A DNA stretch of 64,000 nt from assembly GCA_025656675.1 (NCBI GenBank), contig JAHXHN010000002.1:351302-415301 (forward strand). The letters run 5' to 3'. The stretch's first letter is position 1. The number at the start of each line of letters is the position of its first letter. The stretch is from Candidatus Thiodiazotropha sp. (ex Codakia rugifera). Lineage in GTDB: Bacteria > Pseudomonadota > Gammaproteobacteria > Chromatiales > Chromatiaceae. The notes beneath the pieces were generated by a model, which worked only from the letters and a program-made list of their open reading frames with translations, was not told the origin of the DNA and ran no database searches. The translations under genes and the position numbers were made by a program. Positions 54,304 to 63,467 of this stretch are shown piece after piece.

Positions 54304-57222
54304 CTATTGGCACGCTTCGCAGTCCGGATCGAGGATCGAGCAGGCCTTTGGCGCTTCGCTGCCGCTGGCACCGATCAGGTCGACACTGCTGCCGCTGCCG
54401 CCCTGCTGGACCGAGGTCTTCTCCGCACCGGTGGCGCCGATTGAGCGCAGGTAGTAGGTGGTCTTCAATCCACGCACCCAGGCCAGTTTGTAGAGGTTGT
54501 CGAGCATCTTGCCGGAGGGCTCGGCCATGTAGAGGTTGAGGGACTGGCCCTGGTCGATCCACTTCTGGCGACGTGAACCGGCCTCCACCAGCCAGCGGGC
54601 GTCGATCTCGAAGGCGGTGGCGTAGACCGCCTTGATCTCTTCGGGGATGCGGTCGATGGGCTGCAGGGAGCCGTCATAGTATTTGAGGTCGTTGATCATC
54701 ACGTCATCCCAAAGGCCGAGCTGTTTCAGGTCGTGAACCATGTAGGGATTGACCACCGTGAACTCACCGGAGAGGTTCGATTTGACGAACAGATTCTGGT
54801 AGGTGGGTTCGATGGACTGGCTGACACCGCAGATGTTGGAGATGGTCGCGGTGGGGGCGATCGCCATGGTGTTGGAGTTGCGCATCCCCTGGGTCTTGAT
54901 CTTGTCGCGCAGGGCGTCCCAGTCGAGGGTCTGGCTCTCGTCCACCTGCAGGTAGTCGCCACGCTCCGCCTTGAGCAGCTTGAGCGAGTCGATGGGCAGT
55001 ATGCCCTGGCTCCATAGGGAGCCTTCATAGGTGGAGTAGCGGCCACGCTCAGCAGCGAGGTCGGAAGAGGCCTGGATGGCGAAGTAACTGACCGCCTCCA
55101 TGGAGCGGTCGGCGAAGCTGAGGGCTTCATCGGAGGTATAGGGCAGACGCTGTTTGTAGAGGGCGTCCTGGAAACCCATGATGCCGAGTCCCACCGGGCG
55201 GTGACGCAGGTTGGAGTGGCGCGCCTGGGGGACGCTGTAGAAGTTGTAGTCGATGACATTGTCGAGCATGCGCATCGCCGTGGTCACGGTCTTCTGCAGC
55301 TTCTCCATATCGAGACCCTGTTCGCTGACATGGGCGGTCAGGTTGACCGAGCCCAGGTTGCAGACCGCGATCTCCTGATCGTTGGTGTGCAGGGTGATTT
55401 CGGTACAGAGATTGGAGCTGTGTACCACGCCCATGTGCTGGTTGGTGTAGCGTAGGTTGCAGGGATCCTTGAAGGTGATCCAGGGGTGTCCGGTTTCGAA
55501 CAGCAGGCCGAGCATCTTGCGCCACAGATCGTTTGCCTTGACCTTCTTCACCACATCCATCTCGCCGCGCTCCGCCCGCTCTTCATAGGCGACGTAGGCC
55601 TTTTCAAAGGCCTTGCCGGTCAGGTCGTGCAGGTCAGGGGTCTCGTTGGGGGAGAACAGGGTCCACGCTTTGTCTTCGGCGACCCGCTGCATGAACAGAT
55701 CGGGGATCCAGTTGGCGGTGTTCATGTCATGGGTACGACGGCGCTCGTCACCGGTGTTTTTGCGCAGCTCGATAAACTCCTCGATGTCGACATGCCAGGT
55801 CTCCAGGTAGGCGCAGACCGCGCCCTTGCGCTTGCCGCCCTGGTTGACGGCCACCGCGGTGTCGTTGGCCACCTTGAGGAAGGGGACCACACCCTGGGAC
55901 TTGCCATTGGTACCCTTGATGTGAGCGCCAAGACCGCGTACCTGGGTCCAGTCATTGCCCAGACCGCCGGCAAACTTGGAGAGTAGGGCGTTATCCTTGA
56001 TGCTGCTGTAGATGCCGTCCAGATCGTCGGCAACGGTGGTCAGGTAGCAGCTGGAGAGCTGTGGCCGCAGGGTGCCGGCGTTGAACAGGGTCGGTGTCGA
56101 ACTCATGAAATCGAAGGAGGAGAGCAGGTTATAGAACTCGATTGCCCGCGCTTCCCGGTCGATCTCGTTGATCGCCAGTCCCATTGAGACCCGCATGAAG
56201 AAGGCCTGGGGCAGCTCGAAACGAATACCGCTCTCGCTGTGGATGAAGTAACGGTCATAGAGGGTCTGCAGACCCAGATAGGTAAATTGCAGATCCCGTT
56301 CCGGTTTCATTGCCGCAATCAGTCGATCCAGATCGTACTGACCAAGACGACCGTCGAGCAGTTCCAGCTCCTCGGCCTGCTGAATGTAACGTTTGAAGTA
56401 ACTGCAATAGCACTCAGCCATCTCTGCCTGGGTATTCACCCGGGTGCCGATGTTGAGAAAATCGAGGGCTTCACGACGCAGGATATCGAGCAGCAGCCGG
56501 GCCGCGACCTGGGAGTAGTTGGGCTCCTGGTCGATCAGGGTACGGGCGCTCATTACCAGGGTCTGGGAGACATCACTCTCTTTCACGCCGTCGAACAGGT
56601 TACGACAGGCATCCTGCAGGATGTGTGTGGGATCGACTTCCGCCAGACCGTTGCACGCTTCGTTGACCAGTGCCTGCAGGCGTTCGATGTCGAGGGGGCG
56701 GAGGGTGCCGTCAACCAGGGTGACGTTGACCCGATGCTCCTCGGGAATACCTTCGATCTCAGCGCGCTTGGCGGCCTCTTCAGCCCGTTTCTGGGCCTGG
56801 CTTTCACGATAGAGCACATAGGCGCGGGCGGCCTTGTGCTCACCGGAGCGCATCAGCGACAGTTCAACCTGGTCCTGAATATCCTCGATATGGACAGTGC
56901 CGTTATCGGGCATGCGTCGGGTCAGGGCACTGACCACCTGGTCAGTGAGTACCTTGACGGTGTCGTGGATGCGACCGGATGCGGCTGCATTGCCCCCTTC
57001 GACGGCAAGAAAGGCCTTGGTCACAGCGACGGTGATCTTGCTCGGGTCGAAGTGGGTGACTTTGCCGTTGCGGCGGATGACCTGGATACCACTCGTGCCG
57101 GCCGGCTGGGCCGGCTGTGCGGATTCCTGCATCACGGGTGGCTGGGTAACTGCAATGGAAGCGTCGCCGTTGGCTGCTTGTGTGGCCATCTCTTCTCCTG
57201 AATATGTTCGCTTAGTAGCCAT
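54304..57222 (-). CDS. nrdA: Class Ia ribonucleotide reductase, alpha subunit
   Basis: Reduces NDPs to dNDPs for DNA synthesis. An ATP-cone allosteric domain at the N-terminus (GIQVIRRNGKVTHFDPSK, residues ~45-140) is followed by a second, poorer cone-like domain, as in the longer Pseudomonas-type NrdA. Active-site residues: LSSCYL (first thiol), SNLCTEI (catalytic N/C/E) and AVCNLGSVN, with a redox tail CEACQ. 972 residues. Start uncertain: ATG 57222 has GGAG five bases before, and ATG 57189 has AGGAG. Regulated probably by NrdR and DnaA (see sites). Confidence 0.96.
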   Translation of the reverse strand: MATKRTYSGEEMATQAANGDASIAVTQPPVMQESAQPAQPAGTSGIQVIRRNGKVTHFDPSKITVAVTKAFLAVEGGNAAASGRIHDTVKVLTDQVVSALTRRMPDNGTVHIEDIQDQVELSLMRSGEHKAARAYVLYRESQAQKRAEEAAKRAEIEGIPEEHRVNVTLVDGTLRPLDIERLQALVNEACNGLAEVDPTHILQDACRNLFDGVKESDVSQTLVMSARTLIDQEPNYSQVAARLLLDILRREALDFLNIGTRVNTQAEMAECYCSYFKRYIQQAEELELLDGRLGQYDLDRLIAAMKPERDLQFTYLGLQTLYDRYFIHSESGIRFELPQAFFMRVSMGLAINEIDREARAIEFYNLLSSFDFMSSTPTLFNAGTLRPQLSSCYLTTVADDLDGIYSSIKDNALLSKFAGGLGNDWTQVRGLGAHIKGTNGKSQGVVPFLKVANDTAVAVNQGGKRKGAVCAYLETWHVDIEEFIELRKNTGDERRRTHDMNTANWIPDLFMQRVAEDKAWTLFSPNETPDLHDLTGKAFEKAYVAYEERAERGEMDVVKKVKANDLWRKMLGLLFETGHPWITFKDPCNLRYTNQHMGVVHSSNLCTEITLHTNDQEIAVCNLGSVNLTAHVSEQGLDMEKLQKTVTTAMRMLDNVIDYNFYSVPQARHSNLRHRPVGLGIMGFQDALYKQRLPYTSDEALSFADRSMEAVSYFAIQASSDLAAERGRYSTYEGSLWSQGILPIDSLKLLKAERGDYLQVDESQTLDWDALRDKIKTQGMRNSNTMAIAPTATISNICGVSQSIEPTYQNLFVKSNLSGEFTVVNPYMVHDLKQLGLWDDVMINDLKYYDGSLQPIDRIPEEIKAVYATAFEIDARWLVEAGSRRQKWIDQGQSLNLYMAEPSGKMLDNLYKLAWVRGLKTTYYLRSIGATGAEKTSVQQGGSGSSVDLIGASGSEAPKACSILDPDCEACQ

Positions 57223-57434
57223 CGCTGCTCCGGGACTGTATATAGGCTGCCCAGGCTTTCGAATGTCTAGTGGTGGTCTCTATATTTTGGTGACAGGACT
57301 GCCGGCTGTTGCGTGTCGTTGCTAACCCTGTCTTAAAGCGGTTTCGCGGTATGGATGCCGTTGCCCTCGAAACCATTTTTCATCCGTTGGCCGATTATAT
57401 TTCCGGCCTTTCGGGCTGGTTGTTGAGATGAGGA

Positions 57435-57462
57435 GTAATATCCGGTTTTCACAACCAGTAAA
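57435..57462 (-). promoter_or_regulatory. Possible nrdA promoter
   Basis: On the minus strand, TTTACT (57457-57462) and TATTAC (57435-57440) are separated by 16 bases. Weak sigma-70 match, directly beside the first NrdR-like box. Confidence 0.4.
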
Positions 57463-57477
57463 CACAATATATATCCA
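57462..57477. promoter_or_regulatory. NrdR-like box 1
   Basis: ACACAATATATATCCA: left half fits the NrdR consensus (ACACWATATATWGTGT) fully; the right half is poor. Thirty-two bases from box 2, three helical turns, as usual for paired NrdR sites. Confidence 0.6.
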
Positions 57478-57493
57478 ATTTCGCCGATGTCAA

Positions 57494-57509
57494 CCACAAG
57501 ATATTGTGT
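57494..57509. promoter_or_regulatory. NrdR-like box 2
   Basis: CCACAAGATATTGTGT: matches 14 of 16 positions of the NrdR consensus and is nearly palindromic. Confidence 0.7.
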
Positions 57510-57516
57510 ATGAAAC

Positions 57517-57525
57517 TGTGGAAAA
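57517..57525 (-). promoter_or_regulatory. DnaA-like box (TTTTCCACA)
   Basis: TTTTCCACA on the minus strand, one mismatch from the strong DnaA box. It lies 32 bases from the next one. Confidence 0.6.
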
Positions 57526-57548
57526 GGGTGGCTTGTCTGTGTGTCAAC

Positions 57549-57557
57549 TGTGGATAA
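57549..57557 (-). promoter_or_regulatory. DnaA box (TTATCCACA)
   Basis: A perfect strong DnaA box on the minus strand upstream of nrdA. E. coli nrdAB is DnaA-controlled through similar sites. Confidence 0.7.
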
Positions 57558-58140
57558 GTTATGGATTGTTGGGTGCTTTACCCGGCAAATCATTGGCTTA
57601 CATCGCTGGGCAATTTTTTCCTTCAATGGGGGATTGGAAGCTGGTTTTCCGGCAATAAAAAAATAGGCTGTTTGAGATCTTCCACCAGTCCGGGAATCTA
57701 ATTCTTTTTCTGCCCTGATCATGATAACCGCTACTCCTTTTGCCTGGCGCTAAGGCAGCGTCTCTGTCTGGTCACAACAAATCACGGATACGACTTAAAC
57801 TTTCAGCAGCTTACGGTGGGGCAGGACCCCACTCTACGATCCATTTCGAGGGGCAAGGTGGGTTCTGCACCATACTTCTTTTGATGAATGAGACAAAGAC
57901 TATCATGACGCCGGTTAATGATCCTGACCAACCCGCATGGGGTATCGATATCAGCCTTGAATTGTCCTGCTAGTTCAGCTGCTTGGGATTGGAAAAAGGG
58001 TTGGCAACCACACCCATAATGCGTATTGTGTGGCACTGGTGAAAACCCCGAATCCCAAGGAAGTCACTCTTCACCTGCTTCGCAAGCTGGGGCTGTTGAG
58101 TGGTCACTATTTACAATTGAACTGATGAGGAGTTGTTTCG
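57558..58140. other. Spacer upstream of nrdA and before the CBS gene
   Basis: No gene supported. It contains a GTGGGG palindrome at 57816-57832 and the promoter of the CBS-domain gene. Confidence 0.5.
57816..57832. repeat. GTGGGG palindrome
   Basis: GTGGGG, loop cagga, CCCCAC, followed by TCTAC. Similar to other REP-like units of this genome. Confidence 0.55.
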
Positions 58141-58599
58141 ATGCTGGTAAGCGAAATAATGTCAAGATCACCTAAAACGGTGGCTCCGGATGCCAAGCTT
58201 CTGGAGGTAGTCTCTCTGATGTGCCTGTTTCGTTACAGCGGCCTTCCGGTTGAGGAAGACGGCAAGTTGGCAGGGATTATCGCGGAGAAGGATGTATTAC
58301 ATCGGATGTTTCCCTCCCTGGAAGACATCATGGATGGCATGTCTGCACCCGACTACGACAGTATGATGTCGCAGTATAAAGATGTGGTGAACCTCAAAGT
58401 CTCGGATGTGATGACCACCAGTGTGATTTCGGTCAACCCCGATATGCATGTATTGCGTGCAGCCACTATCATGGTGCGGCATAAATTCCGTCGCATTCCG
58501 GTTACCGATGCCGGCCGCCTGGTGGGCATGCTCAGTCTGGGGGATATCCACAAGGCGATCTTCCAGGCCAATCTTGCAGATAATTTGTGCAAGCCTTGA
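58141..58599 (+). CDS. Two-CBS-domain protein
   Basis: 152 residues: CBS1 (VSEIMSRSPKTVAPDAKLLE ... GIIAEKDVLHRMFP) and CBS2 (KVSDVMTTSVISVNPDMHVL ... RLVGMLSLGDIHKAIF). Such pairs bind adenine nucleotides and regulate partners. No attached enzyme domain. GAGGAG eight bases before the ATG. Cytoplasmic. A shared terminator follows. Confidence 0.9.
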   Translation: MLVSEIMSRSPKTVAPDAKLLEVVSLMCLFRYSGLPVEEDGKLAGIIAEKDVLHRMFPSLEDIMDGMSAPDYDSMMSQYKDVVNLKVSDVMTTSVISVNPDMHVLRAATIMVRHKFRRIPVTDAGRLVGMLSLGDIHKAIFQANLADNLCKP

Positions 58600-58657
58600 A
58601 GGATTAGAGATCGAGTCTCATCCAATCGGTCGGAAACCGGTTTGATCGAGTCAGCAT

Positions 58658-58694
58658 AAAAAAAACCCCGAGCCGCAAGGCGTCGGGGTTTTTT
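58658..58694. terminator. Bidirectional terminator
   Basis: AAAAAACCCCGA and TCGGGGTTTTTT pair round an 11-base loop, with an A-run on one side and a T-run on the other. It serves the converging CBS and DUF302 genes. Confidence 0.88.
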
Positions 58695-58709
58695 ACTGTC
58701 GGTTACAGA

Positions 58710-59219
58710 TCAGAATTCGCCTGTGGCTCCAGCGACCATCACATCGAGCATGGCCTGGTTGACCCGAATGGCAATCTCGGTGAGCTCAGGTGGCAACAGC
58801 TCGCTGTTGATCAGCATATCCAGATTCAGCATCATCAGCCAGAGCTTGCCATTCTTGTCCTCCACCATCGCAATACGACAGGGCATATAGGCGGCATAGA
58901 TCGGATCGTGCATGATCATCTTGCGCGCATCTTCCGGATTACAGAACTGGAAGATGTCGAGATAGGGTGTCTTGAGTCCTCGCGCCTCCAGCTCCTTTGA
59001 AACCTGCTGTCTGGCGACATACTTTAAATTGATTTCAGCAGCGCGGGACATCAAAGCCTGTACGGCGTCATCTTTCGTGACCCCGTCTTTGACGCTCATT
59101 TGCACCACGGTCTGATTGATATCGGTAATATTGATTTCAGGCTGGTCTGACGCCAGGGTCGGGGCAGCCAGGGTTAGACTTAGCACAAATACACATGCCA
59201 GTGCTTTAATCGATTTCAT
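58710..59219 (-). CDS. DUF302-family exported protein
   Basis: 169 residues with a signal peptide (ending TLA-S). The core has FQFCNPEDARKMIMHDPIYAAYMPCRIAMVEDKNGKLWLMM, the characteristic DUF302 block with a Cys and MPCRI. Two cysteines. Members occur with cytochromes and sulfur metabolism. Function unknown. ~50 bases before it (upstream) ends the diheme cytochrome gene, so co-transcription is likely. Confidence 0.85.
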   Translation of the reverse strand: MKSIKALACVFVLSLTLAAPTLASDQPEINITDINQTVVQMSVKDGVTKDDAVQALMSRAAEINLKYVARQQVSKELEARGLKTPYLDIFQFCNPEDARKMIMHDPIYAAYMPCRIAMVEDKNGKLWLMMLNLDMLINSELLPPELTEIAIRVNQAMLDVMVAGATGEF

Positions 59220-59271
59220 TATCTTCTCCCGAGAATTGTTCGGTTCGTAAATTTATTATCAGTGAGTCCGT

Positions 59272-59883
59272 TTACTTTTTATTGCTGGGCGCCAGTGACG
59301 ATATATAAGCGAGCAGCGCTTCTATATCCTGGTCATTCAGCTCATCGAATGTTTCATCTTCCGGATCGTCATCGTGGACCCGTTTGTCCCATTGGAACAT
59401 CTTGATCTGGCGGAACAGGTAGCGTGGGTATTGCAGTGCCAGTGCCGGTATACCCTTGCGTGATTTTCCCATACCGTTTTTACGATGGCAGCTCTTGCAG
59501 TCGCCGTTATAGAGTTCTGATCCCCGCTCAATATTACCTGGCCATGTTGGAATCCTGTTCAGTATCGGGTTGATCTTTTCAAGATTGACGCTTTCGTAGT
59601 AGGCGGCAATATCATCGATATCCTCTTCACTGATGGAATGGAGTGACGAGGTGATCACCATGCGCGGGTTGATGCGTTCCTCTTTGATATAAGCCTCGAT
59701 CTGTTTGACCATATAGCCGGCGGGTGTACCGGCGAGTCGCGGTGATGCGGGGCCCGGCGTACCCTGGCCGTAATGGCCGTGGCAAAGTGCACAGCTTCTT
59801 GCCTGCTTCTTGCCATTTTCCAAGTCAACTGCCTGTGTGACTATCGGGAAGGTGAGTAAAAGGGTTATCAATAGCCTTTTCAT
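59272..59883 (-). CDS. Diheme c-type cytochrome (c4-like)
   Basis: 203 residues, signal peptide (MKRLLITLLLTFPIVTQA). Heme sites CALCH (31-35) and CKSCH (129-133), each in a cytochrome-c-like half, so a c4-type two-domain carrier in the periplasm. Met ligands possible (YMVKQ, MGKS). Upstream of the DUF302 gene by ~50 bases; likely same operon. May carry electrons between sulfide oxidation and the terminal oxidase. Confidence 0.88.
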   Translation of the reverse strand: MKRLLITLLLTFPIVTQAVDLENGKKQARSCALCHGHYGQGTPGPASPRLAGTPAGYMVKQIEAYIKEERINPRMVITSSLHSISEEDIDDIAAYYESVNLEKINPILNRIPTWPGNIERGSELYNGDCKSCHRKNGMGKSRKGIPALALQYPRYLFRQIKMFQWDKRVHDDDPEDETFDELNDQDIEALLAYISSLAPSNKK

Positions 59884-60494
59884 ATTATTTTGGCTCCAGG
59901 TTTCTGTAGGGTCGTTATGAAAGCTTTCAACATGTTTTGGCGGTCGACACCATCACATGCGGCAAGAGGTTTGATTCCAAATAAAACCGATCGGCTGGAA
60001 TGAACGATTTGGGAATTAAAGAATTAAAGCTCTCCTTCGGTTGGGGGCGCATGTTCCATTGTTTTAATTGGTTGTTTGCGCGTGAATCCCCTGTGGCTTG
60101 TTGTTTTTTTATCCGCAGGCATTTTCACAAAACAGACCCGATCTTTCAATGTTCATTTCGTCACCAGATGTGGGGTAATTAAAGAACCGCCGCAGACAGA
60201 GGGGAGGTTGAAATTGAACTATAAAAAACTGAAAAAAAAGCCGGAGGGTTATGTGCTTTTCAGTCAGGATGGTTTGGCGGTAATCCTGTTTAATGAGTGA
60301 AATAAAGCTGTTTTTTTATTGTGCCTGAGCACTTGCCTCGCTATATTGATTGTTACGGAACTTTAAAAAAGCCTGGATCCTGAATTCAGGATAAAACGAC
60401 AACAATTGAACATATCAACCCGGATAGCCATATCCGCCAATCCTTTCAATTTGCGAGGGCGTTGTATATGTCAATTAACACCATGGGAGTCTCA
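59884..60494. other. Divergent cytochrome spacer
   Basis: About 0.6 kb between two divergent cytochrome genes. Frames at 60000 and 60076 are weak and without ribosome sites. Probably regulatory. Confidence 0.5.
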
Positions 60495-61271
60495 ATGAGA
60501 AAGTCTATCTGGGCAATATCCTTTTTTAGCTTGATGGTGGCGGGTCAATGCATTGCTGAACCGTCGGGAGCGGCAATGCGCGAATATGAACAGGCGATGG
60601 AGATGACGCCTGATCTGGAAAACGGCAAAAAGGTCTACAGAATCTGTGCTGTTTGCCATACACCCGAGGGATGGGGTCTGGAGAGCGGCGCCTATCCTCA
60701 GGTTGCCGGGCAACTGGCAACGGTGATTATTAAACAGCTGGCCGATATACGTGCAAGGAATAGAGATAATCCCACCATGGTACCCTTTACCTCGCCACAA
60801 CTGCTTGGTGGTGCCCAGGAGATCGCCGATGTGGCGGCCTATATCGCCCAGTTGCCGATGAGTCCTCATAACGGGATGGGACCCGGCATCGATCTGGCAT
60901 TGGGTGAGCAGCTCTACGAAGATAACTGTACCGAGTGTCACGGCGAGATGGGTGAGGGTATTCTGGATGACCATATTCCTGCAATTTATGGTCAGCACTA
61001 TCGCTATCTTTTGCGCCAGTTTGAGTGGATCAAGATGAAACGACGTAGAAATGCCGATCAGAAAATGGTCAAACAGATCCATCGTTTTACCCATCGCGAC
61101 ATTCGTGCGGTACTTGACTATGTGTCGCGGATCAAACCACCAAAGGAGAAACTGGCAACAGAGGGCTGGTACAATCCTGATTTTCCCAATTTTGCGCGGC
61201 CATCAACGATGCATTCCGGTGCCGGGTATATGATCGATCAACGGCCAACCAGACCCAGTCGCCCAAGATAA
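60495..61271 (+). CDS. Diheme c-type cytochrome, larger
   Basis: 258 residues from ATG 60495 (GGGAG five bases upstream, direct start of signal peptide MRKSIWAISFFSLMVAGQCIA); upstream starts at 60462 and 60468 are possible. Heme sites CAVCH (51-55) and CTECH (145-149). A C-terminal extension of ~50 residues is Pro/Arg-rich (RPTRPSRPR). Periplasmic electron carrier, similar in plan to the convergent fcc genes' partners. Terminator follows. Confidence 0.88.
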   Translation: MRKSIWAISFFSLMVAGQCIAEPSGAAMREYEQAMEMTPDLENGKKVYRICAVCHTPEGWGLESGAYPQVAGQLATVIIKQLADIRARNRDNPTMVPFTSPQLLGGAQEIADVAAYIAQLPMSPHNGMGPGIDLALGEQLYEDNCTECHGEMGEGILDDHIPAIYGQHYRYLLRQFEWIKMKRRRNADQKMVKQIHRFTHRDIRAVLDYVSRIKPPKEKLATEGWYNPDFPNFARPSTMHSGAGYMIDQRPTRPSRPR

Positions 61272-61285
61272 AATATAGATGGCAT

Positions 61286-61317
61286 AAAAAAAGCGGGGCA
61301 TTGCCCCGCTTTTTTTT
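61286..61317. terminator. Bidirectional terminator
   Basis: GCGGGGC (61293-61299) and GCCCCGC (61303-61309), with A-run before and T-run after. Between the cytochrome and fccB. Confidence 0.9.
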
Positions 61318-61343
61318 AGGCCAATCCCTGGCCGGCAGTTGAT

Positions 61344-62642
61344 TTACATGAAAATATCGTTGGTGATATTGGTAAACCAGCTGTGAGCGTACTTGACTTC
61401 GCGAGCACGCATTTCCGCTGTTGCATCGGTGGGTGTCAGACCGCCAGATATCTTGGTGATCTTGGATCCATCCTGAGCCAGCTGATAGACAGCTGCCACC
61501 GAGATACCCCAATCCTTGCCGACAATGGAGTAGCAGGTGTTGACGTAGGCTGGCGTACCAGGCTCCTGACCGTTCAACAGGGCAGCCACGCTAGCTGCGC
61601 AGACCTTTGCTTCAGAGTTAGCCGCATAACCGGATTTCGGCATACCTTTGGCAATCGAAGCGTCACCAATCACATGAATGTTCTTGTGCATGGTGGATTC
61701 GAAGGTGTGCAGGTTAATGGGGCACCAGCCGCTGTCATTGGTCAGACCGGCAGCAAAAGCGATCTTACCCGCATTCTGATTCGGAATGACATTCAACACA
61801 TCAGCCTTCACCGTGTCATCAAAACCGGTCGTGACACTTCTTGAACCAGCATCAACCTTAACCACGGCATTATCGTTGGAACCCTGAGCACTGCCACGCC
61901 ACTCGATCATGGAGTTGTCGGTCTCGTAGCCATACAGCGCTTTCCAACCTTGGGTAAAGAGACCCATTTTAGAGAATTTAGGCTTCGGATCGAGAATCAG
62001 GATCTTTGATTTGGGCTTGTGCTGTTTCAGATAGTGAGCAATCTGAGAGGCACGCTCATAGGGTCCTGGAGGACAGCGGAAAGGATTGCCGGGTGGTGCG
62101 ATTACCACAGTGCCGCCATCCTTCATTGCTTCAAGCTGCTTGCGCAGGGTGACAGTTTGAGAGCCGGCTTTCCAGGCGTGAGGAATATCCTCGGCAACCT
62201 TGGCGTCGTAACCATCGATGCTGTCCCACTTGAAGTCGATACCGGGTGCAACAATACAACGGTCATAAGGGAAGCTTTCGCCACCTGCGGTCTTCACCAT
62301 CTTACCTTTGGCATCGATTTCGGTGACGACGTCATGGACTACCTTGACGCCATGTGAACCGAGTCCGCTATAACCGAACTTAATTGAGTCGATACTGCGG
62401 CCGCCACCCAACACTTCGTTGGACATGTAGCAGGTGTAGTAGTGCTTGTTGGCCTCGATCAGGGTGACCTCAATGGTCGGATCGGCCATACGCAGATATT
62501 TCGCTGCAGTAGCACCACCGGTACCACCACCGACGACGACAACCTTTTTGGATGCGCCAAGGGCGATATAAGGTGTGCCCATCATGCCGATGGCTGTTGC
62601 TGCACCTGCGCCTTTAACAAAACCTCTTCGGGTAATTTTCAT
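61344..62642 (-). CDS. fccB: Flavocytochrome c sulfide dehydrogenase, flavoprotein subunit
   Basis: Oxidises sulfide to sulfur in the periplasm. A Tat signal ([19 protein letters not shown]) starts the chosen Met 62642, with GAGGGG upstream; the longer frame is not native. FAD-binding [20 protein letters not shown] is attached at Cys71 ([10 protein letters not shown]), equivalent to the A. vinosum site. Redox disulfide Cys190 (FRCPPGP) and Cys370 (NTCYSIVG). 432 residues. Starts 16 bases after fccA ends. Confidence 0.95.
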   Translation of the reverse strand: MKITRRGFVKGAGAATAIGMMGTPYIALGASKKVVVVGGGTGGATAAKYLRMADPTIEVTLIEANKHYYTCYMSNEVLGGGRSIDSIKFGYSGLGSHGVKVVHDVVTEIDAKGKMVKTAGGESFPYDRCIVAPGIDFKWDSIDGYDAKVAEDIPHAWKAGSQTVTLRKQLEAMKDGGTVVIAPPGNPFRCPPGPYERASQIAHYLKQHKPKSKILILDPKPKFSKMGLFTQGWKALYGYETDNSMIEWRGSAQGSNDNAVVKVDAGSRSVTTGFDDTVKADVLNVIPNQNAGKIAFAAGLTNDSGWCPINLHTFESTMHKNIHVIGDASIAKGMPKSGYAANSEAKVCAASVAALLNGQEPGTPAYVNTCYSIVGKDWGISVAAVYQLAQDGSKITKISGGLTPTDATAEMRAREVKYAHSWFTNITNDIFM

Positions 62643-62658
62643 GTTTCTCATTCCCCTC

Positions 62659-63276
62659 TTATTGCTTGCCTTGGGCGTAGAAGTTGAGCAGTGCGTCAAA
62701 TCCGGCATCGCCCTCTTTCTTAATCAGCTGATTAACTTTTTTCTTCATCTTTTTGGTCATCTCACGATCACCTGCCTTGTAGTCGGCCATGGTGTAATGA
62801 AGATAGGGTGTCAGCTGTCCCATCAGAATGCCAGAATCGTCTTCGGCAGAAGTGCCGTTTTCGGCATGGCATTTTTCGCAATATTTGTCATGCAGTTTAG
62901 CGCCTTTCTTTGCCTTGTCAGCATCGAATGACTGCTTGGCCATGACAAACGGCTGTTTGCTGAACAACTCGCCCATTGCCTTGATCTCGTCATCGGAATA
63001 ACCTTCGGCGATGCGTTGCATGATGGTTGATTTGATTGAACCGTCTTTGAAGCCCGCCATCACCTCTTCGAAATATACAGCGGAAATACCGCCGATACTG
63101 GGTGTTGCCGGTCCTGCGCTTGCGCCGTTAGTACCATGGCAGCCAGCACAGGTATTTGCCAGCATGCCGGCGCTTGCGCCGGTCATCAGGGGCTTTTTGT
63201 CAGCCGCGAAGGCCGCGGACGATGCACTGAGAACCAGTGCGCCTATCAGGGCTTTCTTTAGATTTTTGTACGCCAT
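62659..63276 (-). CDS. fccA: Flavocytochrome c sulfide dehydrogenase, diheme cytochrome subunit
   Basis: 205 residues, signal peptide ending AFA-A. Hemes at CAGCH (43-47) and CEKCH (133-137). Accepts electrons from FccB and passes them to a soluble carrier. A very strong AAAGGAGG site. First gene of fccAB. The upstream ankyrin gene on the same strand ends ~190 bases before it. Confidence 0.94.
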   Translation of the reverse strand: MAYKNLKKALIGALVLSASSAAFAADKKPLMTGASAGMLANTCAGCHGTNGASAGPATPSIGGISAVYFEEVMAGFKDGSIKSTIMQRIAEGYSDDEIKAMGELFSKQPFVMAKQSFDADKAKKGAKLHDKYCEKCHAENGTSAEDDSGILMGQLTPYLHYTMADYKAGDREMTKKMKKKVNQLIKKEGDAGFDALLNFYAQGKQ

Positions 63277-63467
63277 GTTACCTCCTTTGGAATTAAAACA
63301 GGCTTACATTGTAAGAACAGGGTACAAAGTGCACCCTGTCACTTGAGCGGAGCAGCTTAATTTAGGACTGCTCCTGTTGCAGTAAGCTCAGACGGTGATC
63401 CTGTATGCCACAAGCGTGACATCAATCCAGGCAGCTATGCTGTTCACCATCTGGGCAATGCTCTGTA

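Noticed and set aside
53436-54539. 367-codon plus-strand frame opposite nrdB/nrdA
   Set aside because: A mirror frame of the real nrd genes, which carry all the conserved motifs on the other strand.
56239-57201. 320-codon plus-strand frame opposite nrdA
   Set aside because: Same reason: antisense shadow of nrdA caused by codon bias.
60076-60300. 74-codon plus-strand frame between the cytochromes
   Set aside because: TTG/GTG start without ribosome site, and no recognisable domain; a short basic-rich end is not enough.
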